Shown here in pieces: positions 21,327 through 31,122 of a stretch of 64,000 nt of DNA. Location of the stretch: NCBI RefSeq assembly GCF_014055025.1, contig NZ_CP059571.1, positions 186,001-250,000 of the forward strand, in the 5' to 3' direction. The notes beneath the pieces are model-generated. The model ran no database searches. It saw only the letters and a program-made list of their open reading frames with translations, and was not told where the DNA came from. The position numbers were made by a program, and so were the translations under genes. Each line of letters begins with the position of its first letter. Within the stretch, counting starts at the first letter, position 1. The stretch is from Neisseria bacilliformis (GTDB lineage Bacteria > Pseudomonadota > Gammaproteobacteria > Burkholderiales > Neisseriaceae).

Positions 21327-21694
21327 AATTTGCTCCTCTTCAAAATATTATTCGGATGGTGAAGCCGGGGTGGTCTGCGCGGCCTGTTTCCGTTTCCAGG
21401 CAGCCTTTCGTCGAGCCGTCTGAAAAAATGTTCGGCAAACGGCGCAGCCCCGCTCCGTTGCGGTTTATAAACAAGCCCGAAGGGTGCGGGCTAATATTAT
21501 TTTTTGATGCCCTGTATCCGCGTCGCAAATAACACGCGTCCCACCCCCTGATTCCAAAGGGTTTTGTGTGCAAACCGCTTTACCGACCGCCCTGCTCCGT
21601 GTTAAAAAACGAAAAGCAAGACCGCATAAAGGCCGTCTGAAAGCCTTTCAGACAGACCATGACAACAACAAACCAAGCTGCAAAGGAAACCACC
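21327..21694. other. intergenic region between the actP operon and the LysR gene
   Basis: 368 bases between divergent genes, so both promoters must lie here. An A/T-rich patch CTAATATTATTTTTTGATG is near 21491. A DUS is near 21416 and an imperfect DUS pair is at about 21630-21656. No clear LysR box (T-N11-A palindrome) could be fixed by eye. Confidence 0.5.
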
Positions 21695-22588
21695 ATGGAC
21701 ATCAACCAGCTGCGCGCCTTCATCACCGTCGCCCACACCCGGAACCTCACCCGCGCCGCCGAGAAACTGTTTCTCTCCCAGCCCGCCGTGTCCGCACATA
21801 TCAAAGCCCTCGAAGCCGACGTCGGCACCACGCTGTTCACCCGCACCAATAGCGGCATGAGCCTCACCCGCGCCGGCGAAGTGCTGCTGCCCGAAGCCGA
21901 AGCGCTGATGCAGCACAAACACCGTCTCGAAGCCTTCGCGCAAACCCTGCGCGAAGACTACGTCCGCCACGCGCTCCTCGGCCTCATCCACCCCATCGCC
22001 TCCGGCAAAGTCAGCCGCCTCACCCGCAGCATCATCCGCCGCGAACCCGCAGTCCAGCTCCACATCCAATACGGCATGAGCGGCGAAATCCTCAGCCGCC
22101 TCCTCGCCAAACGCCTGCACGGCGGCTTCTTTCTCGGCAAAATCGAGCAACGCACCCTGCAAAGCATCCCGCTGCAAAACATCGCCTACTCGCTTGTCTG
22201 CCACACCGACGACGAAAAAAAACTGCGCGCCGGCCTGCCGCGCAGCCTCAACGGCTACACCTGGATCGAAATGTCCGGCGTTTCCGGCAGCCACAAAAAC
22301 CTGCAACAGTTCTGGCACCGCCACAAGCTCACCCCGAAAAAACAGATTATCTGCGACTACCCGCAGGCCATCATCGGCCTGGCCGCCGACGGCATCGGGC
22401 TGGCGATGGTGCCCAAGCACAGCGCGGAAGCCGCGCAGCGGCAGGGCAGCCCCATCGCCCTGATCGGCGAATTCGAGCAGCAGCTGCCCTTACACTTCGT
22501 CTATCTCGACGAATACGGCCAAGACCCTGCCCTGCAACTCATACGCGACGCGGTGCTGGAAGTGTGGGAAACCGCAGAGGCCGTCTGA
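21695..22588 (+). CDS. LysR-type transcriptional regulator
   Basis: A 297-residue regulator. The N-terminal winged helix is canonical: MDINQLRAFITVAHTRNLTRAAEKLFLSQPAVSAHIKALE (described here by position, residues 1-40). The rest is a two-lobed effector domain. The ATG at 21695 is preceded by AAAGGAAACC; an earlier in-frame ATG is less likely. Divergent from actP, so it may control acetate uptake, but this is inference. The final EAV and stop come from a DUS. Confidence 0.9.
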   Translation: MDINQLRAFITVAHTRNLTRAAEKLFLSQPAVSAHIKALEADVGTTLFTRTNSGMSLTRAGEVLLPEAEALMQHKHRLEAFAQTLREDYVRHALLGLIHPIASGKVSRLTRSIIRREPAVQLHIQYGMSGEILSRLLAKRLHGGFFLGKIEQRTLQSIPLQNIAYSLVCHTDDEKKLRAGLPRSLNGYTWIEMSGVSGSHKNLQQFWHRHKLTPKKQIICDYPQAIIGLAADGIGLAMVPKHSAEAAQRQGSPIALIGEFEQQLPLHFVYLDEYGQDPALQLIRDAVLEVWETAEAV

Positions 22589-22765
22589 AAACCTGTGTTT
22601 CGGTTTTCAGACGGCCTGCCGTTTTTCCAACGCCCAAACAACCGCCGCAAACCCAAAACCGCGTGCGTGCAGAGCGACACCCTGCCACAGAGGCCGAATT
22701 CCACTGTGTCGAATCTGCCGCAGGATGTGTCGCCCCAAGGCGACGCACGCGTTCTTTGCCGTTAA

Positions 22766-22816
22766 ACAAGAGGCCGTCTGAAAATCCTGGTTAGGGTTTT
22801 CAGACGGCCTCTTGTT
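22766..22816 (-). terminator. metE terminator (long inverted DUS hairpin)
   Basis: AACAAGAGGCCGTCTGAAAA and TTTTCAGACGGCCTCTTGTT are perfectly complementary for 20 bases with a short loop, 31 bases after the metE stop. Confidence 0.88.
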
Positions 22817-22846
22817 CAAACCTTAATCGGTTTGTTCAAACAGCGT

Positions 22847-25129
22847 TTAACGTTTGTTGTCCAGTTCGCCGCGCAGTTTTTTGGTAACGGCCATCATCAC
22901 TTCGAGCTGTTCGAGCGTTTCTTTCCAGCCGCGGGTTTTCAGGCCGCAGTCGGGGTTGACCCACAGGCGCTCGACGGGGACGACTTCCATCGCTTTGCGC
23001 AGCAGGTGTTCCACTTCGACTTCGGCCGGCACGCGCGGGCTGTGGATGTCGTACACGCCCGGGCCGATGTCGTTGGGGTATTTGAAGTCGCCGAACGCGG
23101 TTAAGAGTTCCATGTCGGAGCGCGAAGTTTCGATGGTGATGACGTCGGCGTCCATGCTGGCGATGGCGGGCAGGATGTCGTTGAACTCGGAGTAGCACAT
23201 GTGGGTGTGGATTTGGGTGCTGTCTTCGGCGCCGGTGGAGGAGAGGCGGAAGGCTTCGCACGCCCAGGCCAGGTACTCGTCCCACTGGGCTTTTTTCAGC
23301 GGCATGGCTTCGCGGATGGCGGGCTCGTCGATCTGGATGACTTTGATGCCGGCCTTTTCCAAATCCAGCACTTCGTCGTTGAGGGCGAGGGCGATTTGTT
23401 TGGCCACGGTGCTAAGCGGCACGTCGTCGCGCACGAACGACCATTTGAACATGGTAACGGGGCCGGTGAGCATGCCTTTCATCGGGCGTTTGGTGAGGCT
23501 TTGGGCGTAGGACGACCAATACACGGTCATCGGCTCGGGGCGGGAGACGTCGCCGAAAATCACGGGCGGTTTGACGCAGCGGCTGCCGTAGCTCTGCACC
23601 CAGCCGAACTGGGTGAAGCAGTAGCCGGCCAGCTGTTCGCCGAAGTATTCGACCATGTCGTTGCGCTCGGCTTCGCCGTGGACGGGCACGTCGATTTCCA
23701 GTTTTTCCTGCACTTCGACGCAGTAGGCGATTTCTTTTTTCATCGCGGCATCGTAGTCGGCGGCGGAGAGTTCGCCTTTTTTGAAGGCGGCGCGGGCCTG
23801 GCGGATTTCGGTGGTCTGCGGGAAAGAGCCGATGGTGGTGGTGGGCAGCAGCGGCAGTTTCATCCATGCCTGTTGGGCTTGGATGCGCACGGGGAAGGGC
23901 GATTTGCGCTGGTCTTCGCCGGCTTTCAGGCTGCCTACGCGTTCCTGCACGGCGGGATTGTGGATTTTTTTGTTGGTGGCGCGGTCGGCGGCGGCGGCAT
24001 CGGAGGCGGCCAGCTCAGCTTTCACGCTGTCTTTGCCGTGTTCGAGGGCGCGTTTGACGATGCCCAGCTCGACCAGTTTCTGCGCGGCAAAGGCCATCCA
24101 GGATTTGATTTCGGCGTCGAGTTTTTCTTCAACGGCCAAGTCCTGCGGGCTGTGCAAGAGCGAGCAGCTGGGGGCGATCCACAGGTTGCTGCCGAATTTG
24201 GCGTTCAGCGGGGCGAGGGTGTCGATGACTTTGCTCAGGTTGGCGCGCCACACGTTGCGGCCGTCGATCAGGCCGACGGACAGAACGCGCTCCTGCGGCC
24301 AGCCTTCGGCAAACACGGCCAGCTGCTCGGGGGCGCGCACGCAGTCGATGTGCACGCCGTGCACGGGCAGGGATTTGAGCAGGTTCAGATGCTCGGCCAC
24401 GGTGGCGAAATAGGTGCCGATGATGATGCGCACGCCGGTGGCGGCCAGCTCTTTATAGACGTTCGGGAAGGCGTCGAGATAGGGCTGCGGGGCGTCTGCG
24501 GCCAGAATCGGCTCGTCGATCTGAATCCAGTCCGCGCCTGCGGCAGCCAGTTCGCGCAACAGTTGCGCATAGGCGGGCAAGAGTTTGGGCAGCAGGGTTT
24601 TGACGCGGCAGCCGAATTCTTCTTTTTTCTTGCCCAGCCACAGCAAAGTCAGCGGGCCGACCAGCGTGGGCTTGATGTCGCAGCCCTGCGCTTTGGCTTC
24701 TTTAATCTGCGCGATAAGGTTGGCGGCGTTGACCGAAAATTCGGTATCGGCATGCCATTCGGGCACGATGTAGTGGTAGTTGGTGTCGAACCATTTGGTC
24801 ATTTCCATGGCAAACTGGGTGGCGTTGCCGCGTGCCAGCTGGAAATATTCCGGCAGGGTGAGTTTGGATGCGTCGAAGCCGAAGCGTTTGGGAAGCGCAC
24901 CCAGGGTGCACAGGGTGTCGAGCACGTGGTCGTAGAAGGAAAAATCGCCGACGGGCACGAGGTCTGCGCCGGCGGCTTTCTGCGCCGCCCAGTTCAGACG
25001 GCGGATTTCTGCGGCGGTTTCGCGCAGCTCGGCTTCGGATTTCGCGCCTTTCCAAAAGGCTTCGACGGCAAATTTCAGCTCGCGCTTCGCGCCGATGCGC
25101 GGGTAGCCGGAGAGGTGGAATGTGGTCAT
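22847..25129 (-). CDS. metE: cobalamin-independent methionine synthase
   Basis: A 760-residue MetE that moves a methyl group from 5-methyltetrahydrofolate-triglutamate to homocysteine without B12. The N-terminal start [19 protein letters not shown] is typical, with AGGAGA 5 bases upstream of the ATG. Zinc ligands are seen in [11 protein letters not shown] (His and Cys) and [11 protein letters not shown] (Cys). The frame is open upstream through the leader, but the conserved start fixes it. A leader with an intrinsic terminator precedes the gene. One isolated Kingella-type DUS lies in the coding sequence at 23925-23936. Confidence 0.97.
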   Translation of the reverse strand: MTTFHLSGYPRIGAKRELKFAVEAFWKGAKSEAELRETAAEIRRLNWAAQKAAGADLVPVGDFSFYDHVLDTLCTLGALPKRFGFDASKLTLPEYFQLARGNATQFAMEMTKWFDTNYHYIVPEWHADTEFSVNAANLIAQIKEAKAQGCDIKPTLVGPLTLLWLGKKKEEFGCRVKTLLPKLLPAYAQLLRELAAAGADWIQIDEPILAADAPQPYLDAFPNVYKELAATGVRIIIGTYFATVAEHLNLLKSLPVHGVHIDCVRAPEQLAVFAEGWPQERVLSVGLIDGRNVWRANLSKVIDTLAPLNAKFGSNLWIAPSCSLLHSPQDLAVEEKLDAEIKSWMAFAAQKLVELGIVKRALEHGKDSVKAELAASDAAAADRATNKKIHNPAVQERVGSLKAGEDQRKSPFPVRIQAQQAWMKLPLLPTTTIGSFPQTTEIRQARAAFKKGELSAADYDAAMKKEIAYCVEVQEKLEIDVPVHGEAERNDMVEYFGEQLAGYCFTQFGWVQSYGSRCVKPPVIFGDVSRPEPMTVYWSSYAQSLTKRPMKGMLTGPVTMFKWSFVRDDVPLSTVAKQIALALNDEVLDLEKAGIKVIQIDEPAIREAMPLKKAQWDEYLAWACEAFRLSSTGAEDSTQIHTHMCYSEFNDILPAIASMDADVITIETSRSDMELLTAFGDFKYPNDIGPGVYDIHSPRVPAEVEVEHLLRKAMEVVPVERLWVNPDCGLKTRGWKETLEQLEVMMAVTKKLRGELDNKR

Positions 25130-25291
25130 GGTTGTCTCCTGATTGGTTTTGAGAATGTGAAAAAACGTAATGATGCCATCTTGCCTTGTTTGGCGGCAAT
25201 AGGCAAACGAGTTATTTTGGCCTTGCGCATGAACGGATTTAATAGGCCGTCTGAAAACAGGGGAGGCACGTCTGGAACCGTGCCCGCGGGC

Positions 25292-25465
25292 AAAAAAAAC
25301 GCCCTCGGGAAGGAGGGCGCAAATACAGAGAGAATACACAAAAACAAAAGGTTTCCCGCAGCGGGAAAGACGGCTTGCACCAAGGGATTAAGGGCTTAAA
25401 AGCCTGCTGCGGGTTTTGCTGTCGGTATGGGCGCGGATTATGCACGGGAAAACGGATTTTGGCAA
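25292..25465 (-). promoter_or_regulatory. metE promoter and structured leader with intrinsic terminator
   Basis: On the minus strand, TTGCCA (25465-25460), 17 bases, CATAAT (25442-25437) make a good promoter. The leader holds CCCGCAGC (25413-25406) complementary to GCTGCGGG (25362-25355), which can instead form a local TTTCCCGC-TGC-GGGAAA hairpin. Small hairpins GGCTTTTAAGCC and CTTG-GTG-CAAG lie between. Then CGCCCTC/GAGGGCG followed by eight T forms a strong terminator (25319-25292), still about 160 bases before the metE ATG. This looks like an attenuator or riboswitch. I could not match it to a known SAM or cobalamin aptamer. Confidence 0.65.
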
Positions 25466-25532
25466 ACCTTGTTTGTCAAATTTTTTTATCGGGCGTTGCG
25501 TTTGCGCGATAAACGGTATTCCGAAAACATAA

Positions 25533-25600
25533 AGAGGCCGTCTGAAAAACCGTAAAACGGGTTTCGGCTGCGCCGAAGTTGCGCTTTCAGACGGCCTCTT
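25533..25600. repeat. extended DUS hairpin
   Basis: AGGCCGTCTGAAAAACCGT faces a DUS extended by GGCTGCGCCGAAGTTGCGC. The extension is the same sequence family as in the 8198-8290 palindrome. Confidence 0.7.
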
Positions 25601-25694
25601 ATTCTTTCCTCCGCTCCCAAACCGCGTGCGTGGCTGCGCCACACACCCTACATCGGCTTTGTGCCACCCCGAATCTCTCTGAACGAACATCGTC

Positions 25695-25791
25695 ATTCCC
25701 ACGCAGGCGGGAATCTTATCGGGATTCAAGCAATAGTTTGTTTGTTCAAAAACTGCTGAATACCAACCAAGATTCCTGCCTGCGCGGGAAT
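25695..25791. repeat. dRS3 pair (NIME-like element)
   Basis: Two 20-base dRS3 units of form ATTCC-N10-GGAAT: ATTCCCACGCAGGCGGGAAT (25695-25714) and ATTCCTGCCTGCGCGGGAAT (25772-25791, one arm base changed). They flank a 57-base spacer. This is the layout of Neisseria intergenic mosaic elements. Confidence 0.85.
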
Positions 25792-25809
25792 GACGCCGTT
25801 TGGAAACAG

Positions 25810-25882
25810 AGCAGGTCGGGCATTCATGCCCGACAAACACCGGCGAATTTGGAAAATGTCGGGCATAAATGCTCGACCTGCT
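25810..25882. repeat. 73-base palindromic GCAGGTCGGGCAT repeat
   Basis: AGCAGGTCGGGCATTCATG at the left and its near reverse complement at the right enclose two smaller hairpins. A homologous copy with the same inner spacer (CACC-GC-AATT-G-AAAA) occurs at 43664-43735, and a half copy at 57668-57697. Confidence 0.8.
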
Positions 25883-25961
25883 GCTAAAAGGCCGTCTGAA
25901 AGCGAAGCTTCAACGAAGTTAAAACCCCGTTTTCCTGTTTTTCAGACGGCCTTAGGGTCAA

Positions 25962-27638
25962 TCAGAACAGGCCGGTGATGTTGCCTTCGGCGTCCACGTC
26001 GATTTTCTCGGCGGAAGGCACTTTGGGCAGGCCGGGCATTTTCATGATGCTGCCGCAGACGGCGACGATGAAGCCTGCGCCGGCGGAGAGGGTGAGGCTG
26101 CGCACGGTGATGGTGAAGCCTTCGGGGCAGCCGAGCAGTTTGGGGTTGTCGCTGAACGAGTATTGGGTTTTGGCGACGCACACGGGCAGTTTGTCGAGGC
26201 CGAGTTTTTCCAGCGAGGCGGCTTCAGCTTGGGCTTCCGCGCTGAATTCGACGCCGGATGCGCCGTAGATGCGGGTGGCGATGGTGCGGAGTTTGTCGCG
26301 GATGCTGTCGTTTGCGTCGTAGGCGTAGGCGAAGTTGTTGGGCCGGGTGTCGATGGCGGCAACGACTTTGCGGGCGAGGTCTTCGCCGCCTGCGCCGCCG
26401 TGCGCCCACACTTCGGTAAGCGACACTTCCGCGCCGTGTTCGGCGCAGGCCGTCTGAATCAGGGCGAGTTCGGCGTCGGTGTCGGACACGAAGCGGTTGA
26501 CGGCGACGACGACGGGCAGGCCGAAGACGGTTTTGAGGTTGGCGATGTGTTTGAGCAGGTTGGGCAGGCCGCGTTTGAGGGCTTCGAGGTTTTCGCTTCC
26601 GAGGTCTTCTTTGGCGGCGCCGCCGTTGTATTTGAGGGCGCGGACGGTGGCGACGACGACGGCGGCGTCGGGTTGGAGGCCGGAGAGGCGGCATTTGATG
26701 TCGCAGAATTTTTCCGCGCCCAGATCCGCGCCGAAGCCGGCTTCGGTTACGGCGTAGTCGGCCAGGTGCAGGGCGAGGCGGGTGGCGGTTACGGAGTTGC
26801 AGCCGTGGGCGATGTTGGCGAAGGGGCCGCCGTGGACGAAGGCGGGGGTGCCGCCGATGGTTTGCACGAGGTTGGGTTTGAGGGCGTCTTTCAGGAGAGC
26901 GGCCATTGCGCCGTGGGCGTTGAGGTCGCGGGCGAAGACGGGGCTGCCGTCTTTGGCGTAGGCGATCAGCATGTTGCCGAGGCGTTGTTTCAGGTCGGCC
27001 AGGTCGCGGGCGAGGCAGAACACGGCCATGACTTCGCTGGCGACGGTGATGTCGAAGCCGTCGGGGCGCAGTACGCCGTCGGTGGGTTTGCCGTTGCCGC
27101 TGATGATGTGGCGCAGCTGGCGGTCGTTCATGTCGACGGCGCGCCGCCACAGGATGCGTTTGGGGTCGATGTTGAGGGCGTTGCCCTGGTAGATGTGGTT
27201 GTCGAGCATGGCGGCCAGGAGGTTGTTGGCCGCACCGATGGCGTGGAAGTCGCCGGTGAAGTGCAGGTTGATGTCTTCCATGGGCAGCACTTGGGCGTAG
27301 CCGCCGCCGGCCGCACCGCCTTTGATGCCGAACACGGGGCCGAGCGAGGGTTCGCGCAGGGCGACGGCGGCGTTTTTGCCGATGCGGTTGAGCGCGTCCG
27401 CAAGGCCGATGGTTACGGTGGTTTTGCCTTCGCCGGCGGGGGTGGGGTTGATGGCGGTTACGAGAATGAGGCGGCCTTTTTTATCGGGCAGGCCGAATGC
27501 GTCGGCGGGGTTGATTTTGGCTTTGTAGCGGCCGTAGGGTTCGAGTTGGTCGGCGGTGATGCCGAGCTTGGCGGCGATTTCAGCGATGGGGCGGATGTTT
27601 GCCTCGCGGGCGATCTGGGCGTCGGTTTTGTGGGTCAT
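25962..27638 (-). CDS. fhs: formate-tetrahydrofolate ligase
   Basis: A 558-residue enzyme that joins formate to tetrahydrofolate with ATP, giving 10-formyl-THF for purine and one-carbon metabolism. The ATP-binding loop [18 protein letters not shown] is near residue 66. Other conserved blocks are [23 protein letters not shown] (about 94-116) and PNNFAYAYD in the C-terminal part. Length is normal. It lies beside metE; both use folate one-carbon units, but separate terminators argue against one operon. Confidence 0.96.
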   Translation of the reverse strand: MTHKTDAQIAREANIRPIAEIAAKLGITADQLEPYGRYKAKINPADAFGLPDKKGRLILVTAINPTPAGEGKTTVTIGLADALNRIGKNAAVALREPSLGPVFGIKGGAAGGGYAQVLPMEDINLHFTGDFHAIGAANNLLAAMLDNHIYQGNALNIDPKRILWRRAVDMNDRQLRHIISGNGKPTDGVLRPDGFDITVASEVMAVFCLARDLADLKQRLGNMLIAYAKDGSPVFARDLNAHGAMAALLKDALKPNLVQTIGGTPAFVHGGPFANIAHGCNSVTATRLALHLADYAVTEAGFGADLGAEKFCDIKCRLSGLQPDAAVVVATVRALKYNGGAAKEDLGSENLEALKRGLPNLLKHIANLKTVFGLPVVVAVNRFVSDTDAELALIQTACAEHGAEVSLTEVWAHGGAGGEDLARKVVAAIDTRPNNFAYAYDANDSIRDKLRTIATRIYGASGVEFSAEAQAEAASLEKLGLDKLPVCVAKTQYSFSDNPKLLGCPEGFTITVRSLTLSAGAGFIVAVCGSIMKMPGLPKVPSAEKIDVDAEGNITGLF

Positions 27639-27811
27639 GGGGTTTTCTTTTTCAACTGATACAAGGGATTGCGGGATGGCAGATTATAAGGGAGGCCGTC
27701 TGAAAAGGGCGCGGCGCGTGTGTGAAAAATATTGCTGCGGCAGGGGAACGGGATTCATGCAAAGGCCGTCTGAACGCGCAACTTTCAGACGGCCTTTGCG
27801 CCTGTTTCGGC

Positions 27812-28552
27812 TTATTTGATGGCAAATCTGATGCTTCTGCGGGCGGCGGCCCACACCGGCCTGCCGCGAAAGCGGGCGGGGGTGAAGCGCGCGCCGTCCA
27901 TGGCTTTGACGGCGGCACGGTCGAGGCTGGGTGAACCCGAGGATTGGACGGGTTGCGCGGCGTATGCGCGCCCGTCCGCGCCGACGACGAGCCGCAGGAT
28001 TACGGTGCCTTCTTCGCCGTTTTCCAGTGCGGCGGCGGGATAGTCGGGCTGCGGCGCGGCGGTTTCTACGGCTTGGACAAACTGCGCGTCGTCTTCGGCG
28101 GGGAATTTTTCCGGCACGAAATAGACTTCCTGCACGGCGGTGTAGGGCACTGCGCGGCAGACTTGTCCGGACGCGCCGCGCGGTGTGCCTTCGGTGCAGG
28201 ATGTGTGCGGCGGGACGCGGCCGGGCAGGACGGCGGCGGCCGGTTTGGCAAGGGCGGCATCGGCGTTCTGCTGGCGGCGGCGCAGGACTTTGCCTTTTTT
28301 GTCGGCATCGAGCAGGAACACGGCGCGGCCGGTTTGCGGGAAGCCCGCCGCGTCTGTGTCGGCGGGGCGGATCAGGGGCGGCAGTTTTACTGTTTCGGAC
28401 GCGGCTTGCGGCGCGGCTTGGGCGGCGGCGCAGAGCAGGACGGGCAGGAGGATTGGGAGGGTCGGGCGCGCATGGCGGGCTTTCGTTTGACGGCGGGCGG
28501 AGACGGTATGACGTTTTGAACAAGCGGTTTCGCGTTTTGGCTGCGCAGGCAT
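27812..28552 (-). CDS. TonB C-terminal-domain protein, secreted or periplasmic
   Basis: About 246 residues. The C-terminal part (PDYPAAALENGEEGTVILRLVVGADGRAYAAQPVQSSG in several segments) has the TonB C-terminal fold signature YP..A...G.EG.V.L...V...G. The N-terminal part contains a hydrophobic signal or anchor (LPILLPVLLCAAAQA, about residues 31-45). No proline-rich spanning region is present, so it is not a classical TonB. The start is uncertain: the frame extends upstream into a palindromic repeat that would encode WRKPRTRF, so the ATG at 28552 is preferred. Role unknown. Confidence 0.65.
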   Translation of the reverse strand: MPAQPKRETACSKRHTVSARRQTKARHARPTLPILLPVLLCAAAQAAPQAASETVKLPPLIRPADTDAAGFPQTGRAVFLLDADKKGKVLRRRQQNADAALAKPAAAVLPGRVPPHTSCTEGTPRGASGQVCRAVPYTAVQEVYFVPEKFPAEDDAQFVQAVETAAPQPDYPAAALENGEEGTVILRLVVGADGRAYAAQPVQSSGSPSLDRAAVKAMDGARFTPARFRGRPVWAAARRSIRFAIK

Positions 28553-28556
28553 CCGA

Positions 28557-28705
28557 AACCGCGTGCGTGGCTTGCGCCACACACCCTACCTTATAGGCCG
28601 CATCTGCGTGGTTGGCGCAGAGTCTGTTTTTCGCGGTGCTTATGAATTTAGAGGCCGTCTGAAAACCGTTTTGGTTGCGCCGAAACGGTTTTCAGACGGC
28701 CTCTG
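28557..28705. repeat. palindromic repeat plus inverted DUS hairpin before lysA end
   Basis: 28557-28590 is a copy of the CCGCGTGCGTGGC-TTGCGCCACACACCCTAC palindrome family. 28651-28705 is an inverted DUS pair (AGGCCGTCTGAAAACCGTTT with AAACGGTTTTCAGACGGCCT), a probable lysA terminator. Confidence 0.75.
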
Positions 28706-28711
28706 CGCTGT

Positions 28712-29932
28712 TTACAAACAGGCTTGCTCGTTGGCCAGCATTTCTTCCACGGTTTCGCGGCGGCGCACGAGGCGGGCTTGGCTGCCGCTGACCAGCACTT
28801 CGGCGGCGCGGCGGCGGGCGTTGTAGTTGCCGGCCATGCTGGCGGCGTATGCGCCCGCACCGCGCACGACCAGGAGGTCGCCCGCCTGTGCGGCGATGCG
28901 GCGGTCTTTGGCGAGGAAGTCGCCGGTTTCGCAGACGGGGCCGACGATGTCGGCGGTGAAGGGCGCGGCGGCGGGGGGTTCGGCCGGTTCGATGCGGTGG
29001 TAGGCCTGGTAGAGGGCGGGGCGCATCAGGTCGTTCATGGCGGCATCGACGATGACGAAGTTTTTGTCTTCGTTGCGTTTGACGTATTCGACGCGGGTGA
29101 GCAGGTCGCCCGCGTTGCCGACGAGGCTGCGGCCGGGTTCGAGGATGAGGCCGAGGGGGCGGCTGCCGATGAGTTTCTGCACGGCGGCGGCGTAGGCGGA
29201 GAGGTCGGGGGTATCTTCGTCGCGGTACACGATGCCGACGCCGCCGCCGAGGTCGATGTGTTGCAGCTCTATGCCCTGCGCGGCGAGGCGGTCGGCCAGG
29301 GCGAGGATGCGTTCGCAGGCTTCGATGAGCGGGTCGAGGCGGATGAGCTGCGAGCCGATGTGGCAGTCGATGCCGACGATGCGCAGGTGCGGCAGCTCGG
29401 CGGCGCGCGCGTAGGCGGCTTCGGCGTCGCGCATGGCGATGCCGAATTTGTTGGCTTTCAGGCCGGTGGAGATGTAGGGGTGGGTTTGCGCGTCCACATC
29501 GGGGTTGATGCGCAGGGAAACGGGGGCGCGGGTGTTCAGACGGCCTGCAATGCCGTTGAGGCGTTCGAGTTCGGGCAGGCTTTCCACGTTGAAGCATTTG
29601 ATGCCGGCTTTGAGGGCGTATTCCATTTCCGCCGCGCTTTTGCCCACGCCGGAGAAGATGGTTTTGGCCGCGCTGCCGCCGGCGGCCAGCACGCGGGCGA
29701 GTTCGCCGCCGGAGACGATGTCGAAGCCGCTGCCCAGTTCGGCGAAGCGGCGGATGAGGGAGAGGTTGCCGTTGGCTTTGACGGCGTAGCAGATGAGGGG
29801 GTTGAGGGCGGCAAAGGCGGTTTGGTAGGCGGCAAAGGCTTCGTCGAGGGCGGATTGGCTGTACACGTACAGCGGCGTGCCGTAGCGTTCGGCCAGCTCG
29901 GTGTAGCTGAGGTTTTCGCAGCGTAGGGTCAT
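28712..29932 (-). CDS. lysA: diaminopimelate decarboxylase
   Basis: A 406-residue PLP enzyme, the last step of lysine synthesis (meso-diaminopimelate to lysine). The PLP lysine is Lys52 in YAVKAN. The phosphate-binding glycine loop is HIDLGGGVGI, and EPGRSLVG and GPVCETGDF supply substrate and catalytic residues. The ATG at 29932 overlaps the lptM stop by 4 bases. The lptM-lysA pair, divergent from cyaY, is a conserved arrangement in beta- and gamma-proteobacteria. Confidence 0.96.
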   Translation of the reverse strand: MTLRCENLSYTELAERYGTPLYVYSQSALDEAFAAYQTAFAALNPLICYAVKANGNLSLIRRFAELGSGFDIVSGGELARVLAAGGSAAKTIFSGVGKSAAEMEYALKAGIKCFNVESLPELERLNGIAGRLNTRAPVSLRINPDVDAQTHPYISTGLKANKFGIAMRDAEAAYARAAELPHLRIVGIDCHIGSQLIRLDPLIEACERILALADRLAAQGIELQHIDLGGGVGIVYRDEDTPDLSAYAAAVQKLIGSRPLGLILEPGRSLVGNAGDLLTRVEYVKRNEDKNFVIVDAAMNDLMRPALYQAYHRIEPAEPPAAAPFTADIVGPVCETGDFLAKDRRIAAQAGDLLVVRGAGAYAASMAGNYNARRRAAEVLVSGSQARLVRRRETVEEMLANEQACL

Positions 29933-30129
29933 GGGCGGGTTTCCGTGGGCGGGGCGTCGGGTTGGGGGGCTTGGGCGGCGGGGGCGTTTTTGCGGACGGG
30001 TTTTTTCAGGCCGGTCTGCACCGCGCCGAAGCCTGCCTTGTCTTGTTCTTTGGGCAGATAGAGGTCGCCCTTGTAGCCGCAGGCGGCCAGCGCGAGGGCG
30101 GCGGCGAGGGCGCAAACGGGTGTTTTCAT
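29929..30129 (-). CDS. lptM: LptM-like small outer-membrane lipoprotein
   Basis: A 66-residue lipoprotein. The lipobox LAAC is at residues 14-17, followed by GYKGDLYLP, the LptM (YifL) signature. LptM helps the LptD-LptE lipopolysaccharide translocon to mature in E. coli. The C-terminus is Pro/Lys/Ala rich. Overlaps lysA by 4 bases and is divergent from cyaY with a 58-base gap. Confidence 0.88.
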   Translation of the reverse strand: MKTPVCALAAALALAACGYKGDLYLPKEQDKAGFGAVQTGLKKPVRKNAPAAQAPQPDAPPTETRP

Positions 30130-30187
30130 GGTTTTTCGCCGGAGGTTGTGGCAAGATGCGCGGCATTTTAACGCAATCTGACAAACC

Positions 30188-30526
30188 ATGATGACCGAAA
30201 GCGAATTTTTGCAGCATTCAGACGGCCTCTTCGCCCATATAGAAGACGCTTTGGACGACCAAGACGCGGATTTCGACTGCCAAACAGCGGGCAACGTGCT
30301 GACGATAGACGCAGAAGACGGCACGCAGGTTGTCGTCAACCGCCACACGCCCAACCGCGAACTGTGGATTGCCGCCAAAAGCGGCGGCTACCATTTCGCC
30401 GAACAGGGCGGGCAGTGGCTCGCCACGCGCGACGGGCGCGAGTTTTTCGCCGTGCTCTCGCAGGTGCTCTCCGAAGCGGCGGGGCAGAGCGTGCGCATCG
30501 CGCCCTTCATCCGGCAGGCCGTCTGA
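30188..30526 (+). CDS. cyaY: frataxin-like iron-sulfur assembly protein
   Basis: A 112-residue CyaY that binds iron and modulates IscS-dependent cluster assembly. The acidic helix [14 protein letters not shown] (about residues 19-32) is the iron-binding ridge. The sheet motif [13 protein letters not shown] is typical. The C-terminal QAV and stop come from a DUS. ATG at 30188 or 30191 (two adjacent Met codons). Confidence 0.93.
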   Translation: MMTESEFLQHSDGLFAHIEDALDDQDADFDCQTAGNVLTIDAEDGTQVVVNRHTPNRELWIAAKSGGYHFAEQGGQWLATRDGREFFAVLSQVLSEAAGQSVRIAPFIRQAV

Positions 30527-30583
30527 AAAACACCAAGACCCGTTCCACCGGTTTCCCCACAACCGAAACGAAAGGACTTCCCC

Positions 30584-30988
30584 ATGATGTTTACCTTGTT
30601 CCCCCTGCTTTTCGGCCTTGCCATCGCCTTTTTCGTGCTGTGGTACGGCTCGAAAACCGCCGCCGACAAATACCCCGTTTTACGCATCACCGTGCCCGAC
30701 AACGCCGAAAGCAGCCCCGAATGGCAGCGTTGGGCGCAGGACAACGGCTACAAGGCGCAGGGCGGCGGCCTGTGGCAGAAGGGCACCGGCATGCTCACCA
30801 GTGCCACCGAAATCCGCTTTGAAGGCAATGAGATGCAGGTGCGCGAATGCGTCAACTACATCTTCGGCATCAACCGCTTCGCCATCAACGCCCCCTCGTG
30901 GATGGGACGCCCTGTGCGCGCCGTCAAAATCAAAGCCCTCAACGCCCTGTTCGCGCAGTGGCAGATTGCGCCCGTGTCCTTCGGATAA
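30584..30988 (+). CDS. hypothetical membrane-anchored protein
   Basis: 134 residues. Residues 2-21 form a hydrophobic anchor (MFTLFPLLFGLAIAFFVLWYG). The soluble part has many aromatic and Gly residues (NGYKAQGGGLWQKGTGMLTSATEIRF) and may be a small beta-sheet domain. I do not recognise a characterised family. It sits between cyaY and the YggX gene on the same strand, with AAAGGA upstream of the ATG, so it looks like a real gene. Confidence 0.75.
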   Translation: MMFTLFPLLFGLAIAFFVLWYGSKTAADKYPVLRITVPDNAESSPEWQRWAQDNGYKAQGGGLWQKGTGMLTSATEIRFEGNEMQVRECVNYIFGINRFAINAPSWMGRPVRAVKIKALNALFAQWQIAPVSFG

Positions 30989-30999
30989 GCCCCGCCGCC

Positions 31000-31055
31000 G
31001 CAGGCCGGGAGGCCGTCTGAAAAGCCGTTTCCGGCTGTGTTTTCAGACGGCCTCT
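31000..31055 (+). terminator. inverted DUS hairpin
   Basis: AGGCCGTCTGAAAAGCCG faces a TTTTCAGACGGCCT about 20 bases on, between the membrane-anchored protein gene and the YggX gene. Confidence 0.75.
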
Positions 31056-31122
31056 TTCTGTACAAAGCCCGCCCCGTCGGCTAGAATCCGCGCGTCTCAA
31101 ACCCGCACAAAAAGGAAACGCC

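Larger units (their letters stand above)
25130..25961. other. 832-base intergenic region between fhs and metE
   Basis: Contains no supported gene. From metE outward: second half of the metE leader, leader terminator and promoter (25292-25465), an extended DUS hairpin (about 25533-25600), an ACCGCGTGCGTGG-type palindrome (25620-25653), a dRS3 pair (25695-25791), a 73-base GCAGGTCGGGCAT repeat (25810-25882), and a DUS pair ending the fhs transcript (about 25887-25953). It is almost entirely repeats and regulatory sequence. Confidence 0.8.

Noticed and set aside
25355-25440. metE leader as a classic cobalamin or SAM riboswitch
   Set aside because: CCTTGGTGCAAGCC looks a little like part of a B12 aptamer, but no full B12 box or SAM aptamer core could be matched, so no named class is claimed.
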